A stretch of 64,000 nucleotides of DNA, taken from NCBI RefSeq assembly GCF_001613385.1, contig NZ_BDCG01000030.1:1-64000 (forward strand), written 5' to 3'. Source of the stretch: Nocardia flavorosea NBRC 108225. GTDB lineage: Bacteria > Actinomycetota > Actinomycetes > Mycobacteriales > Mycobacteriaceae. Below the pieces are notes generated by a model. That model was given only the letters and a program-made list of their open reading frames with translations. It was not told the DNA's origin and searched no databases. The translations under genes were made by a program, and so were the position numbers. How positions within the stretch are numbered: the stretch's first letter is position 1; every line of letters starts with the position of its first letter. Below are positions 16,944-25,554 of this stretch, piece after piece.

Positions 16944-18305
16944 ATGCCTCATCCCTCCCCTGCCGGGCGACGTCAGCTCGCTCTCAACGCGTTCATCTAT
17001 CCCGCAGGCCATCACGAGGCCGCCTGGCGGCATCCCCTCAGCCGCCCGGACCGGATCTACGATGTGCGCTACTACCAGGAGATCGCACGAACCGCCGAAG
17101 CCGCGGCGTTCGATGCGATCTTCTTCGCCGACGGGCCCGCCCTGCGGACCAGTGTCGCCTACAACGCCGCGCCCGGCCTGGAGCCGATCACGCTGCTCAC
17201 CGCGATAGCCGCGGCCACCAGCCGGATCGGGCTGATCGCGACGGCGTCCACCACCTATTACGAGCCCTACAACCTGGCCCGGCTCTTCTCCTCGCTGGAC
17301 CATATCTCCGGCGGCCGGGCGGGCTGGAATATCGTCACCACCGGAACCGATCTGGCCGCCGCCAATTTCGGTCTCGACCACCATCCCGACCACACCGAAC
17401 GCTACGCGCGGGCCCGCGAATTCGTCGATGCGGTGACGGCACTGTGGGACAGCTGGGAGGACGACGCCATCCTGCTGGACCGCGCCGCCGGCCGCTATGC
17501 CGACCCGGACAAGATCCATCCGATCCATTTCGAGGGAGAACATCTGCGGGTGCGTGGCCCGTTCACCGCCGCCCGCACCCCGCAGGGCTATCCGGTGCTC
17601 GTCCAGGCCGGTGCCTCGAACGACGGCCGCGCCTTCGCCGGCCGCCACGCCGAGGCGATCTTCACCGCACATCAGCGGCTCGGTGATGCCCAGGCCTTCT
17701 ACACCGATATCAAACGCCGCGCAGCCGAATTCGGCCGCGACCCCGACCATGTGAAGGTCCTGCCCGGCCTCAGCCCGTTCATCGCGGGCACCGAAACCGA
17801 GGCGAAACAGCTCGAACGCGAGTTCAACGCGCTCACCGTGCCCGAATACGGTCTCGACCAGCTGGAAGGGCTGGCCGGTGAATCTCTGCGCCGGTTGCCG
17901 CTCGACGAACCGGTACCGGCCGGCTTGTTCGCCGATGCCGGCGATGTCACCGACAACACCGCGAGCCGCCGCCAGGTCGTGGCCGGAATCGTGCGCCGCG
18001 ACAGCCCCACTCTGCGTGGCCTGCTGCACCGTCTCGCAGGCGCCCGCGGGCATCGCGTATTCGCCGGAACCCCGGAACAGGTGGCCGACACCATGGAGGA
18101 ATGGTTCACCTCGGGCGCTGCCGACGGTTTCAATGTGATGCCGCCCTACTACCCCGGCGGGCTGGAGATCTTCACCGAAACAGTGGTGCCGATCCTGCGG
18201 GACCGCGGCCTGTTCCGCACCGAGTACACGGGCACCACGCTGCGTGACCATCTCGGTCTGCCGAAACCGGTGAGCCGGTTCGCACCCGTGCCGATACCCG
18301 GCTGA
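16944..18305 (+). CDS. FMN-dependent monooxygenase, NtaA/SnaA/DszA family
   Basis: A 453-residue luciferase-fold flavin monooxygenase, the usual length of NtaA (nitrilotriacetate), SnaA (pristinamycin) and DszA (dibenzothiophene sulfone) proteins. Key blocks are IYPAGHHEAAWRHP, ISGGRAGWNIVTT and YPVLVQAGASNDGRAFAGRHAEAIF. It uses FMNH2 from a partner reductase to oxygenate a substrate. ATG 16944 starts the family N-terminus; TCTAAT lies six bases upstream with no ribosome site. It is convergent with the TetR gene at 18393. Confidence 0.9.
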   Translation: MPHPSPAGRRQLALNAFIYPAGHHEAAWRHPLSRPDRIYDVRYYQEIARTAEAAAFDAIFFADGPALRTSVAYNAAPGLEPITLLTAIAAATSRIGLIATASTTYYEPYNLARLFSSLDHISGGRAGWNIVTTGTDLAAANFGLDHHPDHTERYARAREFVDAVTALWDSWEDDAILLDRAAGRYADPDKIHPIHFEGEHLRVRGPFTAARTPQGYPVLVQAGASNDGRAFAGRHAEAIFTAHQRLGDAQAFYTDIKRRAAEFGRDPDHVKVLPGLSPFIAGTETEAKQLEREFNALTVPEYGLDQLEGLAGESLRRLPLDEPVPAGLFADAGDVTDNTASRRQVVAGIVRRDSPTLRGLLHRLAGARGHRVFAGTPEQVADTMEEWFTSGAADGFNVMPPYYPGGLEIFTETVVPILRDRGLFRTEYTGTTLRDHLGLPKPVSRFAPVPIPG

Positions 18306-18392
18306 CCATCGCGTCACCCGGTCGGGAGGAAGAACGGCAGGGTGGCGGCGCTGCAGGCCCACCACTCGTGGCATGTCGTGATGCCCCGAGTA

Positions 18393-19040
18393 CTACCCCT
18401 TCAGGCGGGCCATCACGCGATAGAGCTGCTCATCGTCGAGCGGCGGTTCCGGAAAATCGTGCCCGTCGGCAACACGGAAGCCGGCGAGCGCCAAATCCAG
18501 GTTTCGCCGCCACGCCCCGGGCGCGATATCGCCGGTGACCTCGGCGATCCTGCTACTCGCCCAGAGCAGCATGACAAGGTCGGCGGTGGTGACATCCGGG
18601 CGCACAACGCCCGCTTCCTGGCCTTGGACAAGAACACGTTCGGCGAGTCCACAGAGGCGGTTGTGCAGAGCTTCGGTGCGGTCGTCATCGGGGAAACGCT
18701 GCGAAACGAAATCGCAGAAACCACGATCGCCCACTTGAGCCGAACACAACACGTGCAGGAAGACGCAGAACCTGTCCCACGGGTCGGCCGAGCTCATCCC
18801 GGCCTCGATATCGTCGAGGAACCTCTGCAGAAGCGCTCCGTAGACGGCCACCAGCAAGTCTATGCGGCGAGGGAAATGCCGGTAGAGGGTTCCGATCGCG
18901 AGACCGGCACTTCGCGCGATCCCTTCGAGCGAGGCCATCGCACCGTGTTCGACGAAGGCAGTCCTGGCATGTGCGATCAGCAGCTCGCGATTGAGACGCG
19001 CGTCCCGGCGGGACGACGAAGTGGGTTCCACGGCCGACAT
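18393..19040 (-). CDS. TetR family transcriptional regulator
   Basis: A 215-residue TetR protein with the HTH MASLEGIARSAGLAIGTLYRHF at its N-terminal part, followed by a helical ligand domain (LLQRFLDDIEAGM and onward). It is divergent from the SDR gene at 19158 with a large palindrome between them. By analogy with such pairs it probably represses both itself and the SDR gene. The ATG at 19040 is taken because the longer start would run into the operator region. Confidence 0.9.
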   Translation of the reverse strand: MSAVEPTSSSRRDARLNRELLIAHARTAFVEHGAMASLEGIARSAGLAIGTLYRHFPRRIDLLVAVYGALLQRFLDDIEAGMSSADPWDRFCVFLHVLCSAQVGDRGFCDFVSQRFPDDDRTEALHNRLCGLAERVLVQGQEAGVVRPDVTTADLVMLLWASSRIAEVTGDIAPGAWRRNLDLALAGFRVADGHDFPEPPLDDEQLYRVMARLKG

Positions 19041-19062
19041 GACACAGGACCCTACCAAAGTC

Positions 19063-19096
19063 GAGGCCCCCCTCACTATAAGTCGAGGGGGGCCTC
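19063..19096. promoter_or_regulatory. 12-bp-arm operator between TetR and SDR genes
   Basis: GAGGCCCCCCTC and GAGGGGGGCCTC are perfect complements around a 10-base A/T-rich centre. Flanks CCAAAGT and ACCTTGG extend it imperfectly. It covers the middle of the 117-base divergent gap (19041-19157), the natural binding site of the neighbouring TetR. Confidence 0.7.
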
Positions 19097-19157
19097 ACCT
19101 TGGTGCTAGCCTCACGTCCGAGACCCTCACATCATCGGCACTCGGAAAGGCCTCACC

Positions 19158-19892
19158 ATGCCCAAGCTCGACGGCAAGACAGCGGTGATCACCGGCGGCA
19201 CGGTCGGAATGGCATTGACAACCGCGCGGCTGTTCGCCGAGGAAGGCGCGCACGTCGTCATCACTGGGCGGCGCAGAGACACATTGGCGGAGGCCGTCGC
19301 CGCGATCGGCCGCAATGCGACCGGCGTACAGGGCGATGTGAGCAATCTCGAGGACCTCGACCGTCTGGTCGAGGCCGTCACCGAGCGAAGCGGCCGGGTC
19401 GACGTGTTGTTCGCGAGCGCCGGCAGTCACACTTTCGACGAACCATTGGGCGCGGTGACGGAGAAGTCCTTCGACGAAGTCTTCGACGTCAACGTCCGAG
19501 GCACCTTCTTCACCGTGCAGAAGCTACTGCCCCTGATGACCGACGGCGCCGCGATCATCCTCAACGGATCGGCAGCGGCGGTCCAGGGCAGCCCCGGGAG
19601 CACGGTCTATGCCGCAAGCAAAGCCGCACTGCGATCATTCGCCCGCACATGGACCACCGACCTGAAAGAACGGCGCATCCGCGTCAATGTCCTCAGCCCC
19701 GGCGCAATCCGCACCCCCTCGTTCGAGACCTTGCCCCCGCAGTTCAAAACTCAGGCCCTGGCGGCGATTCCCGCCGGCCGCCTGGGCACCGAAGCCGACG
19801 TCGCTACGACGGCATTGTTTCTCGCATCGGCGGACTCCGGCTACATCACCGGTGCCGAACTGCCCGTCGACGGCGGCCTCACACAGGTTTGA
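19158..19892 (+). CDS. SDR family oxidoreductase
   Basis: A 244-residue SDR with cofactor loop TGGTVGMALTTARLF, SAGS in place of NNAG, catalytic Ser/Tyr/Lys in SAAAVQGSPGSTVYAASK and the end YITGAELPVDGGLTQV. Arg residues after the second strand (TGRRRDTL) suggest NADPH preference. ATG 19158 follows GGAAAGG. The TetR gene opposite and the palindrome between suggest substrate-induced expression, as for xenobiotic-responsive SDRs. Its last 52 bases overlap the convergent LysE gene. Confidence 0.92.
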   Translation: MPKLDGKTAVITGGTVGMALTTARLFAEEGAHVVITGRRRDTLAEAVAAIGRNATGVQGDVSNLEDLDRLVEAVTERSGRVDVLFASAGSHTFDEPLGAVTEKSFDEVFDVNVRGTFFTVQKLLPLMTDGAAIILNGSAAAVQGSPGSTVYAASKAALRSFARTWTTDLKERRIRVNVLSPGAIRTPSFETLPPQFKTQALAAIPAGRLGTEADVATTALFLASADSGYITGAELPVDGGLTQV

Positions 19893-20566
19893 GGCGCCGG
19901 GTGCACCGGGACCGAGCGACTCGCTATTGCCGGTTGTCGGGCGAACAGCAGGGTGCCGCCGAGTCCGACCATCATCGCGCCGCCCGATGCGCTCGCCATG
20001 GACAGCCGCCGGGGCGATCCGGCGAACCAGCCCCGCGCGGCACCGGCCAGCAACGCCCATACGCTGTCGCAGGCGAAGGCGACCGCGGTGAAAACCCCTC
20101 CGAGCACCACCATCTGCAGCGGAACACCGCCCGCGTGGAAATCGACGAACTGGGGCAGGACGGCGACGAAGAAAACGATCGTCTTCGGATTCGTCGCCCC
20201 CACCACGAAGCCCTCGCCGAACACCCGCCACGGAGAGAGCGCCGCAGTATCGCCGGCACCGGGTGTGTCGATCCGATCTCGGCGATGACGGATAGCCTGG
20301 ACCCCCAAGTAGGCCAGATACAGTGCGCCGAACACTTTGACGACGGTGAACAAGACGATCGATGTCGCCACGATCGACCCCACTCCGCCGGCGACCAGGA
20401 AAATCGGCACCAGACCTCCGGCCTCGTTACCCAGCACGCTGAGCAGCCCGCCTTTACGTCCCAGTGCCAGCGACCGGCCGATCACGAACAGCACACTGGG
20501 CCCGGGGATCACGATCAGGACCAGCGAAGCCAGTCCGAAGGTCAGCAACACATCGCCGTGGGGCAC
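19841..20566 (-). CDS. LysE/RhtB family amino-acid or metabolite exporter
   Basis: A 241-residue inner-membrane exporter with about six spans. The N-terminal signature LVLIVIPGPSVLFVIGRSL and the central GFVVGATNPKTIVFFVAVLPQF are diagnostic of LysE/RhtB translocators. Substrates in the family are basic amino acids, homoserine or threonine; none is assigned here. About 30 residues after the last span (from ARQPAIAS) are unlike the family and run antisense through the end of the SDR gene. Confidence 0.9.
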   Translation of the reverse strand: MPHGDVLLTFGLASLVLIVIPGPSVLFVIGRSLALGRKGGLLSVLGNEAGGLVPIFLVAGGVGSIVATSIVLFTVVKVFGALYLAYLGVQAIRHRRDRIDTPGAGDTAALSPWRVFGEGFVVGATNPKTIVFFVAVLPQFVDFHAGGVPLQMVVLGGVFTAVAFACDSVWALLAGAARGWFAGSPRRLSMASASGGAMMVGLGGTLLFARQPAIASRSVPVHPAPQTCVRPPSTGSSAPVM

Positions 20567-20581
20567 AATCCGAGGCTAACA

Positions 20582-20730
20582 CCGGGCCGGACGGCCACGC
20601 CGTTGGGCTGATCGACCCACCAGACGGGCGCGGCGCGGCGCAGTTCGGCCCATTCCTCGATCGGCAGCCGAGCGGCGAGCAGGTCGGGATCGGTGAAATC
20701 GAAGTCGTGGGACAGGGACGGTGCGGTCTC
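20582..20730 (-). pseudogene. 5' remnant of a cytochrome P450 gene (CYP125-like)
   Basis: The minus strand encodes HDFDFTDPDLLAARLP, IEEWAELRRAAPVWWVDQ and then leaves P450 sequence at once. The block matches the N-terminus of CYP125-type steroid C26/C27 hydroxylases (FDFTDP..AERLPVAEFAELR..APIWW). An AAGGAGG ribosome site precedes it, but the expected start codon reads GAG (20728-20730), consistent with a lost GTG. The remaining ~370 codons have been deleted up to the LysE gene start. The rest of 20567-20904 holds nothing else that I can support. Confidence 0.75.
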
Positions 20731-20904
20731 TACGCCTCCTTGCGGGACACGGGCCTCCGGCCCGGAGCCGCTCGGATACCGCTGGCGTCGGCGCCGCCGG
20801 CCGGCACCGTCGCGTAATCCGTACGCAGCTGCTGCACGAGCCCCTTTTCACCTGCCGCCGGCCGGTATCACCGGATCGATACCGGCCGCTTCCTACCGCC
20901 CGGG

Positions 20905-21741
20905 TCAGGCGGTGGCGCGGGCCGCCGCTCCCGCATCGACCGGCATCACGGTGCCGGTGATATGCGCGCTCGCCTCGTCCGCCAGATACAGTACCGCCCG
21001 GGTCACCTCGAACGGTTCGAGGAAGGGCACCGGCTGCGCGTGCAGCGTCGCGAAGACCGGCTCGGCGTCGGCGAGTGTCGGAGATTCCAGGTCCGGCCGC
21101 ATCTTCCGATACAACGCCTCGTTCTGCGCCATGGGTGTCGCGATGTTTCCGGGCGCGATCACGTTCGCCGTCACGCCGTGCGGGGCGAGGTCGAGCGCAA
21201 CGCTTTTCGTCATCCCGACGACCCCCCATTTCGAGGCACAGTAGGCGGCCTGTCCCGGAGCGGCACCGCGACCGAGCATGGAACTGATGGTGATGATCCG
21301 GCCGTAGCCCCGCGTGATCATGCCGGGCGCGACGGCGGCGACGGTATGGAAGACTCCCGTCAGATTCGTTCCGATCACCTCGGCCCAGTGGCCGTCGAGA
21401 GCCTCCTGAATCGGCGCACCCGCCGACACACCCGCATTGGCGATCGCGATGTCGATCCGGCCGAATTCCGATTCGGCCCGAGCCACCAGTGCCTGTACGG
21501 CCGCCTGGTCTGCGGTGTCGGCTTGTTCGGCAATGCACCGCCGGCCCGTCGCTTCGACGAGGGCCTTGGTCTCCGCGAGTTCGTCCTTGCGCCCCATCGG
21601 ATAAACAACCGCCGGCACGTCCTCGCAACGGTCACAGATCACCACATCGGCGCCGCGTTCGGCCAGTGCAACGGCATGCGCTCGGCCCTGACCCCGTGCC
21701 GCGCCGGTGACCAGCGCGACCCGGCCCGTGAAATCGTTCAT
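20905..21741 (-). CDS. SDR oxidoreductase, mycofactocin-associated type
   Basis: A 278-residue SDR with the signature TGAARGQGRAHAVALAE, NAGVS, ISSMLG and YCASK, plus the insertion after strand 2 (CDRCEDVPAVVYPMGRKDEL) that marks the mycofactocin-coupled subfamily, whose NAD cofactor is not exchangeable and is re-oxidised by the peptide-derived carrier mycofactocin. Alcohol substrates such as carveol or long-chain alcohols are known in the family. A strong AGGAGG precedes ATG 21741, ruling out the longer start. The mycofactocin synthesis genes are not in this window. Confidence 0.9.
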   Translation of the reverse strand: MNDFTGRVALVTGAARGQGRAHAVALAERGADVVICDRCEDVPAVVYPMGRKDELAETKALVEATGRRCIAEQADTADQAAVQALVARAESEFGRIDIAIANAGVSAGAPIQEALDGHWAEVIGTNLTGVFHTVAAVAPGMITRGYGRIITISSMLGRGAAPGQAAYCASKWGVVGMTKSVALDLAPHGVTANVIAPGNIATPMAQNEALYRKMRPDLESPTLADAEPVFATLHAQPVPFLEPFEVTRAVLYLADEASAHITGTVMPVDAGAAARATA

Positions 21742-21837
21742 TACTTCCTCCTGATACACCCCGGTCGGATCGGAGTTGCCGACTGTCACCACGGCAGCGC
21801 CTTCCCTGTGGTTGTCACGTTTGCCATGACTCCCGAG

Positions 21838-21851
21838 GTCACACGTGTAAC
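21838..21851. promoter_or_regulatory. Near-palindrome upstream of the mycofactocin-type SDR
   Basis: GTCACACGTGTAAC has a perfect ACACGTGT core and one mismatched pair in the outer arms. It lies about 100 bases upstream of the SDR start at 21741. The rest of 21742-22184 shows no gene. Confidence 0.3.
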
Positions 21852-22184
21852 ACGCAGGACGTCGGCGGCAGGGCGCGGATTCCGCACGGTGGGATTCCCG
21901 TGCGGGCGTTTCCGGCAACACCTCCGTTGCAGTAGCCCGGCAGACTGGTGCGGAGCCGACGAGATAGCGCGCATATCACCTGGGGAAGCCCGTCCAGGTT
22001 GCACCGCGGAACGTGCGTCGCCCAGTGCGCCGGGGGAATCTCGATCCGTCCACACCCAGAAGCGCGGTACACGCCCGCAACGGCGTGCAGCCGGACAGGG
22101 CCGGCGCTCGCATAGGCTGCACAGAACCCGGCCCTCGCCGGCCGGACCGCGCGTGCATCGAACGACCGGATCGGAAGGAGTGCG

Positions 22185-22705
22185 ATGAGGCTGACCGGAA
22201 AAGTCGCGATCGTGACCGGAGGTGCGGGCGGTATCGGGCGTGGGATCGTCCGGGCCTTCACCAAAAAAGGCGCGCAGGTTCTTTTCGTCGATATCGACGA
22301 CGATGCGGGCAAAGCACTCGAGACCGAGCTCACGGGATCCGGCCAGTTCCTGAACGCCGATATCTCGAAAGAGGCGAATGCGGCGGCGATCGTGAAAGCG
22401 GCGATCGAGGCATTCGGCAAACTCGATATCGTGGTCGACAATGCGCACGCTTCCCGGCAGGCGCCGCTGCTGGAGACCACCCAGGACATGCTGGATCTGT
22501 CCTTCGGGACCAGCTTCTATCCGACCTTGTGGCTGATGAAGGCCGCGCACGAATCCGGGTCACCGCCGCCCCGGTCCTGGCCGAGGCCCGACGCGGGACT
22601 CTGCGACCGCCGATCGCGGCCGCCTACGACCTCACCGATATCCACCGGGCACAAGAGGAATTCAGCACCCGCCGGCATGTGGGAAAGATCGTCGTCCGCC
22701 CGTAG
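22185..22705 (+). pseudogene. Chimeric remnant: SDR 5' half joined to an alcohol dehydrogenase 3' end
   Basis: Residues 1-~125 of an SDR closely resembling the protein at 8491-9234 (TGGAGGIG, DNAHASRQAPLLETTQDM, LSFGTSFYPTLWLMKAAH) start at ATG 22185 after GGAAGGAG. At about 22550 the match stops. From there to 22705, in another frame, the DNA encodes IAAAYDLTDIHRAQEE and HVGKIVVRP, the last ~45 residues of an MDR/quinone-oxidoreductase-type alcohol dehydrogenase. The catalytic YxxxK of the SDR and nearly all of the dehydrogenase are gone. A deletion between two former genes is the simplest explanation. Confidence 0.8.
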
Positions 22706-22714
22706 TCCGGGCGG

Positions 22715-23590
22715 TCAGCGACCCAAACGCTTCGCGCACTCCGCCATTTCGTCGATCACGAGATCCATGGAGGTGGCGTGGCGGGATGCCGACAGTACGA
22801 GGCGGTCGGCGCCGAGTGCGCGGGACCGATCGAGCTTGGCCTCGTCCAGGCGCGGCAAGGTGGCCCCGAGGACCAGCGAGATCCCCTCGGGATCGCGGTC
22901 GGCCGCAACTGCCGCTGCACGCATGGCGCCGATCGCCGTATCCAGGTCGGCGCCGGCCAATCCCAGGGGCTGGAACCCGTCGCCCAGCCGACCTGCCCGG
23001 CGAGCGGCCGCCAGGCTGTGGCCGCCGATATACAACGGAACGTCGGTGTCCCGGAAAGGTTTCGGACGGCTGTAGGCACCGGTGAACGAGAAGTATTCGC
23101 CGCGGAAATCCACACGGTCGTGACCGGCCCACAGGGCCCGCATGACCGCGATGGCTTCGTCGGCGATCTTGCCCCGGCGGTCGAACCGGCCGCCGCAGGC
23201 CTCGATTTCCTCCCGCATCCAACCGAGGCCGAGGCATATGCGCAGGCGGCCACCGGAGAGCCGGTCGAGGGTGGCGAGGCGTTTGGCCAGCACCACCGGG
23301 TTGTGGTTGGGCAGTACCAATACGCCGGTCGACAGGCCGAGAGTGGTGGTGGCCCCGGCGACGAACGACAGCAACTCCACGGGGTCCGGGATATCGCAAT
23401 CGTCGGGTAGGTGGGATTTGCCGGTCGGCGAGTAGGGGTATTCGCTCTCGGTATCGGCGATGACCACCGAATGCTCCACGGCGGAGATCTCGTCGAACCC
23501 GAACGATTCCGCGGCCCGGGCGAACCGCAAGATCTCCTCCGGTTCCCCGCTCGTCCCCAGTTCGACCGGGATCACGACCCCGAGCTTCAT
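22715..23590 (-). CDS. LLM-class F420-dependent oxidoreductase
   Basis: A 291-residue luciferase-like TIM-barrel oxidoreductase. It begins MKLGVVIPVELGTSGEPEE and contains GLSTGVLVLPNHNPVVLAK, LSGGRLRICLGLGWMREE and VPLYIGGHSLAAARRAG, the pattern of actinobacterial F420-dependent enzymes with a TIGR03619-like layout. Substrates are unknown; relatives act on steroid and fatty-acid intermediates. It follows the FadD17-like gene (start 25328, end 23631) by 41 bases and is likely cotranscribed. Confidence 0.9.
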   Translation of the reverse strand: MKLGVVIPVELGTSGEPEEILRFARAAESFGFDEISAVEHSVVIADTESEYPYSPTGKSHLPDDCDIPDPVELLSFVAGATTTLGLSTGVLVLPNHNPVVLAKRLATLDRLSGGRLRICLGLGWMREEIEACGGRFDRRGKIADEAIAVMRALWAGHDRVDFRGEYFSFTGAYSRPKPFRDTDVPLYIGGHSLAAARRAGRLGDGFQPLGLAGADLDTAIGAMRAAAVAADRDPEGISLVLGATLPRLDEAKLDRSRALGADRLVLSASRHATSMDLVIDEMAECAKRLGR

Positions 23591-23630
23591 TCCCTGTCTC
23601 CTTCGCTACACGAGCACAACCGACCTGCCG

Positions 23631-25328
23631 TCACCGACGCGAAACCCCGGGGTCCGGTAGGAACCGGGCACGGCCGTAGGTATGGAATTCCTGTTCGAGT
23701 GCCTGTTTACCGGGCTCGGTCAGCAGTTCGTAGGTCAATGCACCGCGCCCCACCCGGTGGTACACGGGGTCGCCGACCCGCCACAACTGCGCCTGCAGTT
23801 CGCGTTTGAGCACCTTGTTCGACCCGGTCACCGGCAGGTTCACCGATACCCGCACGAATCGCGGCGCCGCCTTGGTTCCCAGATCATCCTGGGCAGCAAG
23901 GAAATTCGCGAATCCGGCGGGGTCGAAATCCGATATCTGCGCGACCTCGATCGCGGCCATCACCTGATCCCCCGAACGCGGGTCGGGGACCGCGTACACA
24001 CCCGTCGCGATGATCTTCGGGTGCCGCCGCAGAATCCGTTCGATCGTGAGCGCAGAGATGTTCTCGCCGTCGACGCGGATCCAGTCGCCTTTGCGGCCGG
24101 CGAAGTAGATGAACCCGGCCTCGTCGATATAGCCGAGGTCGCCGGTCCAGTACCAGCCGTGCCGGATCCGCTCGGCCACCGCGGCCTCGTTCTTGTAGTA
24201 CCCCTCGAACCGTTTCGCGCCACCCTTGTCGACCATTTCGCCGATCGCCTCGTCCGGGTTCAGCACCCGGCCGAACCGGTCGAGCTCCGCGCGGGCACAT
24301 TCCTCGCGGGTGTCCGGGTTCACGACGGCGATATCGGCGTGCGCGGGACGGCCCATGGCGCCTTCGGGGGCTTCCGGATCGGCCTTCACCGATCCCGCCC
24401 CCTCCGAGGAGCCGTAGCCCTCGAACAGTTCGGCCCCGAACCGGCGGGCGAACTCGGCCTTGTCCTCGGGTGATGCTTCGGTGCCGAACCCCCGAACCAG
24501 GGTGTTGTCGATATCGTCGGGCTGTTCCGGGGTGGCCATCAGGTAGCTCAGTGCCTTGCCGACATAGGTGAAGAATGTGGCGCCGAAGAACCGCACATCC
24601 GGAAGAAATCCCGAAGCGGAGAATTTCGGTGTCAGGCAGACGGTGGCCCCGTTGGACAGCGCCGGCGCCCACAGCGCCATCAGCGCATTTCCGTGGAACA
24701 ACGGCATACAGCAGTAGTCGACGTCCTCGCGGACGTGCCCGTATTTCTCGTTGTTCGCATATGCGAGCCGGGCCAACCGGCCCTGGCTGCAGCGCACCGC
24801 TTTCGAGGTACCGGTGGTGCCGGAGGTGAACAACAGCAGGAACAGGGTTGTTTCGTCCACCACTGGTGCCGCGACCGGCTCGTCCAGCCGGTGCGCACGG
24901 ACCCGATCAGCGTACGAGGGCGCATCGACGAGGACGAAACGATCCTCGTCCAGCCCGAGGTCCAGGTCACGCAGCTGCGCCATCCCGGCGGTATCGGTCA
25001 CGATCAGCTGGCAGTCGACGTAGCGGATCTCGGCCTCGAGTTCGGCGCCGCGCCGGGTGGGGTTGATACCGACGATCACCGCGCCGCTCAATGCGGCCCC
25101 GCCGAGCCAGAACAGATATTCGGGGGTGTTCTCGAGCAGCACCCCGATATGGAACGGTCCGTCGACCCGCAACGCCGTGGCCAGCGCACCGCGGGCGGCG
25201 CTTTCGCGCACCGTTTCGTCCCACGTCCAATCCCGCTCCCGGGTCCGCACTCCGAGGTGCGAATCACCGAGACGGTCGAGCAGCATCCCCGCAATGGTCG
25301 CGTGTTCCAACTCAACTCCTGCCCGCAT
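23631..25328 (-). CDS. Acyl-CoA synthetase, FadD17-like
   Basis: A 565-residue adenylate-forming ligase. Core motifs are FTSGTTGTSKAVRCSQGRL (AMP loop), YGSSEG, YWTGDLGYIDEAG and the C-terminal catalytic Lys in SNKVLKREL. Blocks such as LENTPEYLFWLGGAALSG, PLFHGNALM and FSASGFLPDVR..GATFFTYVGK closely follow FadD17 of mycobacteria, which activates steroid side-chain acids. ATG 25328 lacks a good ribosome site; TTG 25310, with AGGAG five bases upstream, is an alternative start. Steroid side-chain activation is inferred from similarity. Confidence 0.9.
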   Translation of the reverse strand: MRAGVELEHATIAGMLLDRLGDSHLGVRTRERDWTWDETVRESAARGALATALRVDGPFHIGVLLENTPEYLFWLGGAALSGAVIVGINPTRRGAELEAEIRYVDCQLIVTDTAGMAQLRDLDLGLDEDRFVLVDAPSYADRVRAHRLDEPVAAPVVDETTLFLLLFTSGTTGTSKAVRCSQGRLARLAYANNEKYGHVREDVDYCCMPLFHGNALMALWAPALSNGATVCLTPKFSASGFLPDVRFFGATFFTYVGKALSYLMATPEQPDDIDNTLVRGFGTEASPEDKAEFARRFGAELFEGYGSSEGAGSVKADPEAPEGAMGRPAHADIAVVNPDTREECARAELDRFGRVLNPDEAIGEMVDKGGAKRFEGYYKNEAAVAERIRHGWYWTGDLGYIDEAGFIYFAGRKGDWIRVDGENISALTIERILRRHPKIIATGVYAVPDPRSGDQVMAAIEVAQISDFDPAGFANFLAAQDDLGTKAAPRFVRVSVNLPVTGSNKVLKRELQAQLWRVGDPVYHRVGRGALTYELLTEPGKQALEQEFHTYGRARFLPDPGVSRR

Positions 25329-25554
25329 ATCCCGTGCCACACGTCTCCGGCAGTGCCGCATGTGCCGACCCGACGCTATCCAAGTCCGTCACCCGCCCGC
25401 CCTGGGAGGTCTCAGCCAGTGGAAAGCGCGCGCCGGACCGGCCCGGGGGATTCGACTTCGAGCACCGAACACCGCCGCGATCGCCGATGCACGGTTCGTC
25501 ACGCTCATGGTGCGCTGCGTCCGGCACACGCGGCGCGGCTCCGACGACCGGAGT

